Shown piece after piece: positions 1 through 6,209 of a DNA stretch of 6,533 nucleotides. Within the stretch, counting starts at the first letter, position 1. Each line of letters starts with the position of its first letter. The position numbers and the translations under genes are program-made. The notes below the pieces were generated by a model. That model was not told where the DNA came from. It made no database searches and saw only the letters and a program-made list of their open reading frames with translations. The DNA comes from Phycisphaerales bacterium (GTDB taxonomy: Bacteria > Planctomycetota > Phycisphaerae > Tepidisphaerales > Tepidisphaeraceae), in NCBI GenBank assembly GCA_028288875.1, contig JAQGHK010000461.1, forward strand, positions 1 to 6,533. The letters are read 5' to 3'.

Positions 1-643
1 GGTTGGAATCAAACGTGCTTGAAACGGCGATCAGCGTGGAATCCTGAGAGATGAACACGCCGCCGCCCATGGCGTCGGTCGCCGCGGTCGCGGTATTGCC
101 GGAGAAGCGGCATTGCGTGAGGGTCACATCGCAGAACTCGGTCGCTAGGCCGCCGCCGTTTTCGACGGACGTGCTGCCGGAGATGTAAACGTTGGTGAGC
201 GACAACGTGTTACGCGCCGCATCGATATCGCCATCAACCCAGATGCCGCCGCCGTAGCCGTAATCCGGGGTGAAGAAGCTGTCGGGAAGATGCGCCGCAG
301 CGTCATCGATCCGCAGGCCGCTGATCGACACATCGAGGCCGGCATTGACGTGAATGGCGCGGTTTGCGCCGGCGCCGCTGAGGATCAGTTGCGTGACGCC
401 CGGCCCGACGATGCTCACGTCGCGCTCGATCAGCAGTTCACTGTCGAGCGAGATCGTGCCGGACAGGCTGCCAAGATCGATCGTGTCGCCGGCAGCGGCG
501 TCGGCGATGCAGGCGCGAAGGCTGCCCGCGCCGCTGTCATTCAGATTCGCCACGGTGACCGTGGCACTCATCAGCGAGCGACGCTCCAAAGGCTCAATCG
601 CCGGCGTGCGGGGGTACGAGTTCAAACGGCGGGCAGGCGACAT
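1..643 (-). CDS. Partial LEPR-XLL-type giant surface protein, N-terminal beta-helix region (runs off left edge)
   Basis: An open frame of 214 codons starts at the ATG complementary to 641-643 and has no stop before the left edge, so only the N-terminus is present. Residues 1-24 are Arg/Pro-rich and lead into IEPLERRSLMSAT (16-28), which resembles the LEPR-XLL motif near the N-terminus of large planctomycete surface proteins. VANLNDSGAGSLR (31-43) followed by AAAGDTIDL (49-57) resembles the opening element of CSLREA/choice-of-anchor-type beta-helix proteins. GGGI, GGGL and GGGV (131-134, 163-166, 193-196) plus FSGN and FDSN (180-183, 211-214) are Pmp-like beta-helix turns. The role is probably extracellular or cell-surface; no enzyme motif is seen. 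I chose this start because the next in-frame ATG, at 571, would cut off the LEPR-like motif. The only earlier option is a GTG 14 codons upstream, just after an in-frame TGA. No good Shine-Dalgarno is visible. Family placement is fairly sure, function unknown. Confidence 0.8.
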   Translation of the reverse strand, partial: MSPARRLNSYPRTPAIEPLERRSLMSATVTVANLNDSGAGSLRACIADAAAGDTIDLGSLSGTISLDSELLIERDVSIVGPGVTQLILSGAGANRAIHVNAGLDVSISGLRIDDAAAHLPDSFFTPDYGYGGGIWVDGDIDAARNTLSLTNVYISGSTSVENGGGLATEFCDVTLTQCRFSGNTATAATDAMGGGVFISQDSTLIAVSSTFDSN

Positions 644-742
644 GCCTTTGGTATCGCCATGGATGACGCGCGACTTAACCGCCTGCACCGATCATCGGGC
701 CTGCAACGAGGGCGATAATGGGAGGACCGATAATCTCGCCGG

Positions 743-766
743 CCCCAGTCCCCTCGACCCGGCCCC
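743..766 (-). other. Putative G-quadruplex motif in the intergenic region
   Basis: On the minus strand four G-runs follow each other with short spacers: GGGG-CC-GGG-TCGA-GGGG-ACT-GGGG. This fits the usual pattern of four runs of three or more G with loops of 1-7 nt. It lies just downstream of the CoA-binding gene stop (781) and about 100 bp upstream of the beta-helix gene start, on the strand that would appear in RNA. Chance occurrence in GC-rich DNA is quite possible, and folding is inference. Confidence 0.4.
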
Positions 767-780
767 TTCATCGGTCGCTA

Positions 781-1176
781 TCATCCGCCCTGCGACAGCT
801 CAACCATAATGCACCGGTCCTGCACGAACGGCAGGCCTGCCTCCGCGGCCAATCGTTCGGCCTCATCGCTGATGATGCCCGACTGCAGCCAGACGCCGCC
901 GGCCCCGACGGCGATCGCGTCACGAACCACCTCCGCACAAAACTCCGGCCGGCGGAAGACGTTCACCAAATCAATCTTCCCCGGTACGTCCGCGAGCGAC
1001 GGATAACACCGCAGGCCATTCACGGCGGATTGCATCGGGTTCACCGGGATGACCTCACGGCCATGAGCCGCCAAGAACGCGCCGATCCTTCCGCTGATCC
1101 GCCCCTCACTCATGCCGACGACGGCGATGCGGTGGGCCGCCAAGAGTCTCACGACGGTAGATTCGGTGTTGGTCAT
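781..1176 (-). CDS. CoA-binding domain protein, YccU family (Rossmann fold)
   Basis: A 131-residue single-domain protein of the CoA_binding_2/YccU type, about the usual length for the family. Visible blocks are the glycine-turn strand IAVVGMS (17-23), PVNP (44-47), GLRCYPSL (54-61), DLVNVFRRPE (69-78), GGVWLQSG (93-100) and QDRCIMVE (119-126), in the family's order. These proteins are cytosolic and related to the CoA-binding domain of succinyl-CoA synthetase; their biological role is poorly defined, so none is assigned. The frame is open up to an ATG at 1221, but that ATG lies in the loop of the 1201-1240 inverted repeat and would add 15 residues unlike the family. The ATG at 1176, giving MTNTESTVVRLL, is the better start, although no Shine-Dalgarno is evident. 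It lies 67 bp downstream of the OYE gene on the same strand and may be read from that transcript. Confidence 0.9.
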   Translation of the reverse strand: MTNTESTVVRLLAAHRIAVVGMSEGRISGRIGAFLAAHGREVIPVNPMQSAVNGLRCYPSLADVPGKIDLVNVFRRPEFCAEVVRDAIAVGAGGVWLQSGIISDEAERLAAEAGLPFVQDRCIMVELSQGG

Positions 1177-1200
1177 TGGGTGCTCGGAGAGAGTGTAGGC

Positions 1201-1240
1201 CCACGTGTAGCCGGCGAGCATGGTCGCCGGCTACACGTGG
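1201..1240 (-). terminator. Perfect 17-bp inverted repeat between the OYE and CoA-binding genes (terminator-like hairpin)
   Basis: The arms at 1201-1217 (CCACGTGTAGCCGGCGA) and 1224-1240 are perfect reverse complements around the 6-nt loop GCATGG. The hairpin begins four bases past the OYE stop codon (1244-1246) and ends 24 bases before the start of the CoA-binding gene at 1176. No T-run follows on the minus strand, so this is not a classical intrinsic terminator. It could be a T-less terminator, an mRNA-stabilising 3' structure, or a palindromic protein site or small repeat. The structure is certain; its function is inferred. Confidence 0.65.
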
Positions 1241-1243
1241 ACG

Positions 1244-2248
1244 CTAGATCGGACGGTCGGCAACAATGTTCCGGGCCCAGTCCGCATCATTCATGAGGGC
1301 CCGCCCGATCAGCACTAAGTCACACCTCCCCGCTTCGACGATCGCATGGGCCTGCGCAGCTTCGGTGATGACGCCGACCGCCGCGGTTGGCACGCCCGCG
1401 CCGTGGCGGACGGCTTGGGCGAACGGCACCTGATATCCCGGCCGAGCTTTGAGCCAGCCGCGCGGGGTCTGTCCGCCGGCGGAGCAGTCGATCAGATCGA
1501 CGCCACGCGCCATAGCGAGACGGGCGAAGTGAATCGTGTCCGCAATCTGCTGGCCGCCTGGTTCCGGATCGATCGCGCTCACACGCACCAGCAGTGGCAT
1601 GTCGGCCGGCATGATGGCGCGGATGCCGTCGATCACTTCAAGCGGAAATCTGGCCCGCGCTTCGATTGGTCCGCCGTACTCGTCCGTTCGATGGTTGGGA
1701 ATCGGTGAGAGAAACGAACTCAGCAAGTAACCGTGCGCACAGTGCAGTTCGATCACGGCGAAGCCGGCGGCGATAGCACGCCGGGCCCCCGCCACGAATG
1801 ATTCAATGACGCCGGCGAGCTCGCCGCCGTCCAGCGCCCGCGGCACGGGCCGACCTTCGTCGAACTCGATAGCGCTCGGGCCGACGACGTCGATCGCCAT
1901 GCCCCCGTCATCATCGATCGGGAAGGACCCTGCCTTGCGACCCGCATGCGCCAGCTGAATCGCCGGAACCGCACCTGCGGATTTGATCAAGGCGGCTAAA
2001 TCTGACAGGCCGGCAATGTGTTCGTCCGACCAGATGCCGAGATCCGTCGGCGCGATCACGCCGCGGGCTTCGACGGCCGTGGCTTCCACCATCGCGATGC
2101 CGCAACCGGCCGCGCGGGCGGCGTAGTGCTCGCGGTGAAAATCGGTCACGTGCCCGCGGCGCGCGGAGAACGTGCACATCGGCGAGAGGCCGATGCGGTT
2201 TTTCAACGTCACCCCGCGAAGGGTCAGCGGCGAGAACAATCCGGGCAC
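1244..2248 (-). CDS. NADH:flavin oxidoreductase, Old Yellow Enzyme family (YqjM/NamA class)
   Basis: A 334-residue TIM-barrel FMN enzyme. The family uses NAD(P)H to reduce activated C=C bonds of enals, enones, quinones or nitro compounds in the cytosol; the natural substrate cannot be told here. Residues line up with Bacillus YqjM: PMCTFS (23-28) with the flavin-tuning cysteine C25, GIWSDEH (71-77), QLAHAGRK (98-105), the H-x-x-H-G-Y anion site (H169, H172, Y174), SNHRTDEYGG-like PNHRTDEYGG (184-193), VRVSA (221-225) with R222, DLIDCSAGG (251-259) and LIGRAL (313-318) for FMN phosphate. Two oddities: F27 sits where YqjM has Tyr28, and the protein stops at ADRPI without the usual C-terminal QY-x-R tail. 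The start is GTG; a TAG lies four codons upstream in frame, so no longer N-terminus is possible. No clear ribosome site. It is divergent from the MsrA-like gene (120-bp gap). Confidence 0.93.
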   Translation of the reverse strand: MPGLFSPLTLRGVTLKNRIGLSPMCTFSARRGHVTDFHREHYAARAAGCGIAMVEATAVEARGVIAPTDLGIWSDEHIAGLSDLAALIKSAGAVPAIQLAHAGRKAGSFPIDDDGGMAIDVVGPSAIEFDEGRPVPRALDGGELAGVIESFVAGARRAIAAGFAVIELHCAHGYLLSSFLSPIPNHRTDEYGGPIEARARFPLEVIDGIRAIMPADMPLLVRVSAIDPEPGGQQIADTIHFARLAMARGVDLIDCSAGGQTPRGWLKARPGYQVPFAQAVRHGAGVPTAAVGVITEAAQAHAIVEAGRCDLVLIGRALMNDADWARNIVADRPI

Positions 2249-2368
2249 GGCCGAACGCTACGGGGAACACGGCCGCGTCGCCACCGGTCGCCACCGATTG
2301 AGTCGCCTCGGGTCGCTTTTCGCGGCTGATTCTGAATCTGCCTCAACCCGCCGTGCGTACCATGGCGC

Positions 2369-3049
2369 ATGCCGCGCCAACCGAAATTCGCAATCGCCGC
2401 CCTGCTGCTGGTCGGCGCGGTGGGCGTCGGGGCGTGGGCCGTTTCGGTTGGTGACCCGGTCCCGACGATCGCCGCCGAACTCCGGCAGGGGGTTTCAGAC
2501 GGCAAGAATCACGCGCCATACGCCAATCTCGTCCGCGCGGAACTCGCCAGCGTCAGCCATCGCGAGGTCGATATGTTCGCCATGCCGTGTTTCTGGGCGG
2601 GCGAGGCTCACTTCGGCGGGCAGGCGGGCGTTTATCGAACCACGCCGGGATATCTGGGCGGAAAGGAAGTCGTTCGCGTCGAGTTTGATCCGGCGGTCAC
2701 CTCGCGAGAAACGCTGCTGGCCGCCCCGGACAATGCCGCCACGAAGCCCGGCGGATGCCGATTCGACGCCGCCGCCATCCATGCCAGCCGCCAAGACCCG
2801 GCCTTCCGTCCGGACACCGAATTTCCGGCGTGGTATCTCCGCCAAACCGAGGGCCTGAAGTTCATCCCAATGACGCCGGCCCAGACCGCGCGGATCGATA
2901 ATCTGGTCCATGCCGACCAGCCGTACCTGCAACTTCTCTCGCCCGGCCAGCAGGCCCTCCTGAAGCGCGTCTTGGCCCGCCCCGACGCCGGTTGGACCGA
3001 CTTCGCCGGCGGCGACACCTTGTGGCGTCTGATCCAGCAGCACCCCTGA
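2369..3049 (+). CDS. Exported MsrA-like protein with a shortened active-site region
   Basis: A 226-residue protein. Residues 7-26 form a hydrophobic segment after a short basic N-terminus, suggesting a signal peptide (possible cleavage after AWA, residue 24) or membrane anchor. Residues 67-120 resemble methionine sulfoxide reductase A: MFAMPCFWAGEAHF (69-82) matches the MsrA FAMGCFWGVE-type motif with catalytic-position C74, GVYRTTPGYLGG (87-98) matches its GVYSTAAGYTGG, and KEVVRVEFDPAV (99-110) matches HAEAVRIVYDPSV. The roughly 17-residue loop between the last two blocks, holding Tyr82 of E. coli MsrA, is missing; E100 may stand in for Glu94. Gly before the Cys is Pro. One later cysteine, C130, could act as resolving residue. 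Residues 150-226 (FPAWYLRQT, FIPMTPAQ, LLSPGQQALLKRVL) match no domain I can name. True reductase activity is uncertain. No Shine-Dalgarno is seen; an out-of-frame ATG lies 7 bases upstream. Confidence 0.75.
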   Translation: MPRQPKFAIAALLLVGAVGVGAWAVSVGDPVPTIAAELRQGVSDGKNHAPYANLVRAELASVSHREVDMFAMPCFWAGEAHFGGQAGVYRTTPGYLGGKEVVRVEFDPAVTSRETLLAAPDNAATKPGGCRFDAAAIHASRQDPAFRPDTEFPAWYLRQTEGLKFIPMTPAQTARIDNLVHADQPYLQLLSPGQQALLKRVLARPDAGWTDFAGGDTLWRLIQQHP

Positions 3050-3094
3050 CGGCTTGCCAACTTTTGCGATTCCGATTTCGCCGAAAAAATCTCA

Positions 3095-3123
3095 TTCCCA
3101 ATTGAACCTTGAAGTAGTACGAT
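3095..3123 (+). promoter_or_regulatory. Candidate promoter for the aldehyde dehydrogenase gene
   Basis: TTCCCA (3095-3100) and TACGAT (3118-3123) are separated by 17 bp. Each matches four of six bases of the sigma-70 -35 and -10 consensus. It lies in the AT-richest part of the 3050-3175 intergenic gap and would give a leader of about 45 nt. Sequence-only guess. Confidence 0.25.
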
Positions 3124-3165
3124 CCGCGTTGCGCCTGCGGCAATCCGCCGCGGCAACATCATCTT

Positions 3166-3170
3166 GGAGG
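3166..3170 (+). promoter_or_regulatory. Strong Shine-Dalgarno (GGAGG) that fixes the ALDH start
   Basis: GGAGG is followed by a 5-base spacer (CCGGT) and ATG at 3176. An in-frame TTG at 3164 overlaps this site and would place the ribosome-binding sequence inside the gene, so the ATG is preferred. It is the only textbook ribosome-binding site at any start in this window. Confidence 0.85.
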
Positions 3171-3175
3171 CCGGT

Positions 3176-4675
3176 ATGTCCGTTGCAGAATTTCCCCTTC
3201 TTCGCCCCGTTCAGAACTTCGTCTCGACGCCCCGCAAAATGCTGATCGACGGCCAATGGCAGGCGTCGCAGAGCGGCAAGACGTTCGACAGCTTCAATCC
3301 CGCCACCGGCGAAGTGCTGGCGAAAGTGGCTGAGGGCGACAAGGCCGATATCGACGCCGCCGTTAAAGCCGCCCGCAAGGCATTCGAGTCCGGCCCGTGG
3401 CACCTGATGACCCCGTCGGGCCGCGCCAAGCTCCTCTGGAAATTGGCCGATCTGATCGACGCCAACACAGATGAACTCGCCCAGCTCGAATCGCTCGACA
3501 ATGGCAAGCCGTTCGCCGTCGCCAAAGCCGCCGACGTGCCGCTCGCCGCCGAGCTGTTTCGCTACATGGCCGGCTGGTGTACGAAAATTGACGGCGCGGT
3601 GCTGAACCTCTCCGTCCCATACATGCCTGGCGCGCAGTTCCACGCCTACACGATGCGCGAACCGCTGGGCGTGATCGGCCAGATCATTCCATGGAACTTC
3701 CCGCTGCTGATGGCCGCCTGGAAGCTCGGCCCCGCGCTGGCCGTCGGTAACACGGTTGTACTGAAGCCCGCTGAACAAACGCCGCTGTCGGCGCTGCGCC
3801 TCGGCGAATTGATGATCGAAGCCGGCTTCCCCAACGGCGTGATCAACATCGTCCCCGGCTTCGGCGAAACCGCCGGTGCCGCCCTCTCGGCCCATCACGG
3901 CGTGGACAAGATCGCCTTCACCGGCAGCACTGAAGTCGGCAAGATGATCGTTAAAGCGGCCGCCGGCAACCTGAAGAAAGTCACGCTGGAACTCGGTGGC
4001 AAGAGCCCGAACGTCGTCTTTGCCGACAGCGACGTCGACGCCGCCATCGCCGGAGCGGCCAGCGCCGTGTTCTTCAATCAAGGCCAAGTCTGTTGCGCCG
4101 GCACTCGACTGTTCGTTGAGAAGAAAATCTACGACAAGGTCGTCAGCGGCGTGGCCGATGCGGCTAAGAAGATCAAGGTCGGCCACGGCCTTGATCCGAA
4201 CACGCACATGGGCCCCCTTGTCTCGCAGGACCAGTTCGACCGCGTTACGATGTTCCTGAAATCCGGCCGCGATGAAGGCGCCGAATTTGTCACTGGCGGC
4301 GGCCGCGTCGGCACGAGCGGCTACTTCGTCGAACCGACCGTTCTGTCGAAGACCCACGACAAGATGAAGGTCGTCCAGGAAGAAATCTTCGGCCCGGTCG
4401 TCACGGCCATGCCGTTCACCGACGTCGAAGAAATCGCCGCCCAGGCCAACAACAGTGTCTACGGCCTCGCCGCGGGCGTCTGGACACGCGATACCAGCAA
4501 GGCCCACCGACTGGCCAAGCTGATCCGCGCCGGCACGGTCTGGATCAACTGCTACAACGTCTTCGACGCCAGCCTCCCCTTCGGCGGCTACAAGCAAAGC
4601 GGCTGGGGCCGCGAAATGGGCAAGGAAGCGCTCGAGCTCTACACCGAGACGAAGGCCGTCTGCATGCAGATCTGA
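3176..4675 (+). CDS. NAD(P)-dependent aldehyde dehydrogenase (ALDH1/2-type)
   Basis: A 499-residue protein, the usual length for the family, which oxidises an aldehyde to the carboxylic acid in the cytosol with NAD(P)+. All core motifs are present: IPWNFPLLM (171-179) with N174, KPAEQTP (197-203) at the cofactor ribose, FTGSTEVG (248-255) glycine turn, LELGGKSPN (271-279) with general base E272, FNQGQVCCAG (300-309) with catalytic nucleophile C306 (the Cys two places after GQ) and a second Cys beside it, EEIFGPV (402-408) with E403 for the nicotinamide ribose, and LPFGGYKQSG (467-476). It most resembles the retinal/acetaldehyde/betaine-aldehyde branch (ALDH1/2-like); the substrate cannot be read from sequence. 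It starts 126 bp after the MsrA-like gene and ends just before an intrinsic terminator, so it is probably transcribed alone or as the last gene of a two-gene unit. A very long open frame on the opposite strand is a codon-bias shadow. Confidence 0.97.
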   Translation: MSVAEFPLLRPVQNFVSTPRKMLIDGQWQASQSGKTFDSFNPATGEVLAKVAEGDKADIDAAVKAARKAFESGPWHLMTPSGRAKLLWKLADLIDANTDELAQLESLDNGKPFAVAKAADVPLAAELFRYMAGWCTKIDGAVLNLSVPYMPGAQFHAYTMREPLGVIGQIIPWNFPLLMAAWKLGPALAVGNTVVLKPAEQTPLSALRLGELMIEAGFPNGVINIVPGFGETAGAALSAHHGVDKIAFTGSTEVGKMIVKAAAGNLKKVTLELGGKSPNVVFADSDVDAAIAGAASAVFFNQGQVCCAGTRLFVEKKIYDKVVSGVADAAKKIKVGHGLDPNTHMGPLVSQDQFDRVTMFLKSGRDEGAEFVTGGGRVGTSGYFVEPTVLSKTHDKMKVVQEEIFGPVVTAMPFTDVEEIAAQANNSVYGLAAGVWTRDTSKAHRLAKLIRAGTVWINCYNVFDASLPFGGYKQSGWGREMGKEALELYTETKAVCMQI

Positions 4676-4698
4676 TCGAAGAAACGGTTGATTCAAGT

Positions 4699-4734
4699 AA
4701 GGCGTCGCGGCCATGGGGGCTGCGACGCCTTTTT
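4699..4734 (+). terminator. Rho-independent terminator after the aldehyde dehydrogenase gene
   Basis: AAGGCGTCGC (4699-4708) pairs perfectly with GCGACGCCTT (4722-4731). Four further inner pairs (one of them G-T) leave a 5-nt loop. A run of five Ts (4730-4734), then CG and four more Ts, follows. It lies 24 bases past the ALDH stop and separates that gene from the ClC gene. Confidence 0.9.
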
Positions 4735-4774
4735 CGTTTTCCTGCTGCCAACTCGGGGTGTCGCCGCTCGCCTT

Positions 4775-4801
4775 TTGAAACGGCGGCAACGGTCCTACAC
4801 T
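4775..4801 (+). promoter_or_regulatory. Candidate promoter for the ClC gene
   Basis: TTGAAA (4775-4780) lies 15 bp ahead of TACACT (4796-4801). The -35 matches five of six consensus bases and the -10 four of six, but the spacing is shorter than ideal. Transcription would begin only a few bases before the ATG at 4812, giving a near-leaderless mRNA, which would fit the lack of a Shine-Dalgarno there. Confidence 0.3.
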
Positions 4802-4811
4802 GATTTGTCCC

Positions 4812-6185
4812 ATGCAGACCGCCCCCGCCATCCCCCCGTCGCCGGAAGCTCGTGTTCGTTCGCTCACGACGCCCAAGTTGCTGCTCGGGGCGGCAATGAT
4901 CGGCGCGGTCGGCGGCCTGCTGGCGACCGTCTACTATTTCCTGCTCGAAGGCGCGATGTCCGGCGTGTGGCATCGGCTGGCGAACGTCGAACCGCTTTCG
5001 CTGCCCGTCGAGCCGCACTGGCATCCGATCATTCTGCTCATCACAACGCTCGGCGGGTTGGCCGTCGGACTGCTGACGCGATGGCTCGGCTCGCCCGGCG
5101 AAATCGCGGCCGTCATCGATAACATCCATCTGCACCACGGCCGACTGGATATCCGCCAGACGCCGTCGATGACCGCCATCTCGCTGGCCAGCATTTCCGC
5201 CGGCGGCAGCGCGGGGCCGGAAGCGCCGCTCGTGCAGATCATCGGCAGCTTCGCCAGCCGGCTGGGCGACCGGCTTCGGCTGGAAGGCGTTCATGTCCGC
5301 ACCTTCACCTTCTGCGGCATGGGGGCGGCGCTCGGCGCATTCTTCGGCGCACCGCTCGGCGGCGCGCTGTTCGCCATGGAATTGCCCCACCGTCGCGGAA
5401 TCGAATATTACGAGGCGCTTCTGCCGGCCGTGGTATCAGCGCTGGCCGCCTTCCTCGTCTTCCGCTCGATCGTCGGTTACGACCACATTCTGTTTCATTT
5501 GGGCTCGCAGGATGTCGTCACCCTCGGCGGCGTCGGCTGGGGCGTGGCCTTCGGGGCCCTCGGCGCGGCGGCGGCAGCGGTGTTCTCACTCTGCTTCGCC
5601 GGTATTGGTCGTATCGCGCACCGCTGGACGAACCGGCCAGTGCTGCTGGCGACACTCGGCGGGCTGACGTTGGGGCTGCTCGCGCAGGCTTCGCCCAAGA
5701 GCCTGTTCTGGGGCGAATATCAGATTGACGCGGTGATCGCCGCGCCGGCCGATCTTCTTCGGCATCACACGCTCGGCATGGCCGTCGCGCTGCTGCTGGG
5801 CCTAGCGGCGGTGAAGATGATCGCGGTGAGCGTGACGCTGCACAGCGGCTTCCGCGGCGGATTCATCTTCCCGCTGCTGTTCGTCGGCGCGGCCATCGGC
5901 ACGGCCGCCAGCCTGCTGCTGCCCGCAGCCCCCGCAGCCATCGCGATCGTCGCCACCATGGCGGCGGTCAACGTCGCGATCACCAAGACGCCGATCAGCA
6001 CGTCCGTCGTGCTTGTCACCCTCAGCGGGACGAGCATGATGCCGATCGTCATTGCGGCCAGTGTGACGGCCTTGCTTCTGAGCGGCCGGCTGAATCTGAT
6101 CCGCACGCAACGCGGTCGCGATGACCACACGCCGTCGAAGGCCGGTCGCGACGCCATCGTTATCACGGTTGTGCAGCCGGCGTGA
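4812..6185 (+). CDS. ClC-family chloride channel/transporter (no CBS domains)
   Basis: A 457-residue integral membrane protein with many hydrophobic helices (for example 23-45, 72-90, 165-189, 200-220, 238-265, 277-292, 322-341, 349-370, 375-390, 397-424). It moves chloride or another anion across the inner membrane, either as a channel or in exchange with protons. Family landmarks are LGSPGEI (92-98) where others have GSGIPE, GGSAGPEAPLVQ (131-142) matching the GxEGP filter segment, GAPLGGALFAMEL (179-191) for the helix with the inner acidic residue (E190), and GGFIFPLLFVG (349-359) matching the GxFxP motif. The external gating glutamate of GREGP is Ala134 here, while a Glu follows the Pro (E137). 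The cytosolic tail is short, with no CBS pair. An independent transcription unit is likely because the ALDH terminator lies upstream. The first ATG is used; no Shine-Dalgarno is visible. Transport mode and substrate are not determined. Confidence 0.92.
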   Translation: MQTAPAIPPSPEARVRSLTTPKLLLGAAMIGAVGGLLATVYYFLLEGAMSGVWHRLANVEPLSLPVEPHWHPIILLITTLGGLAVGLLTRWLGSPGEIAAVIDNIHLHHGRLDIRQTPSMTAISLASISAGGSAGPEAPLVQIIGSFASRLGDRLRLEGVHVRTFTFCGMGAALGAFFGAPLGGALFAMELPHRRGIEYYEALLPAVVSALAAFLVFRSIVGYDHILFHLGSQDVVTLGGVGWGVAFGALGAAAAAVFSLCFAGIGRIAHRWTNRPVLLATLGGLTLGLLAQASPKSLFWGEYQIDAVIAAPADLLRHHTLGMAVALLLGLAAVKMIAVSVTLHSGFRGGFIFPLLFVGAAIGTAASLLLPAAPAAIAIVATMAAVNVAITKTPISTSVVLVTLSGTSMMPIVIAASVTALLLSGRLNLIRTQRGRDDHTPSKAGRDAIVITVVQPA

Positions 6186-6209
6186 TCGCTCGGGCTTTCG
6201 GCCAGCGCC

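Noticed and set aside
1177..1221. N-terminal extension of the CoA-binding protein to the ATG at 1221
   Set aside because: It would be translated out of one arm and the loop of the perfect inverted repeat, and the added residues are unlike the family; the ATG at 1176 gives a normal N-terminus.
290..1296. Several plus-strand frames (290-718, 354-809, 718-1296)
   Set aside because: They lie antisense to the beta-helix and CoA-binding genes and translate into Arg/Ala-rich sequence without family features.
2249..2368. Divergent promoter region between the OYE and MsrA-like genes
   Set aside because: A promoter must lie here or nearby, but I found no convincing -35/-10 pair. A short near-repeat (GTCGCCACC, GGTCGCCACC) is too small to interpret.
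2172..2858. A 228-codon plus-strand frame
   Set aside because: It crosses the 5' end of the OYE gene and the MsrA-like gene in another frame, and its Arg/Ser/Pro-rich translation shows no motif.
2495..3043. A 182-codon minus-strand frame opposite the MsrA-like gene
   Set aside because: The plus frame has a signal segment and recognisable MsrA-like motifs; the minus frame has neither.
3092..4876. A 594-codon open frame on the minus strand opposite the aldehyde dehydrogenase gene
   Set aside because: The plus strand encodes a complete ALDH with every catalytic motif. The antisense frame is low-complexity, spans the terminator and matches no family; it arises from GC-rich codon bias.
4545..5390. 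A 281-codon minus-strand frame across the ALDH end and the ClC start
   Set aside because: It overlaps two well-supported genes and the terminator, and its Arg/Gln-rich composition is typical of a shadow frame.
6186..6209. Possible bidirectional terminator between the converging ClC and RTX genes
   Set aside because: Only a 4-bp CGCT/AGCG pairing with mismatched interior and no T-run on either strand; too weak to call.
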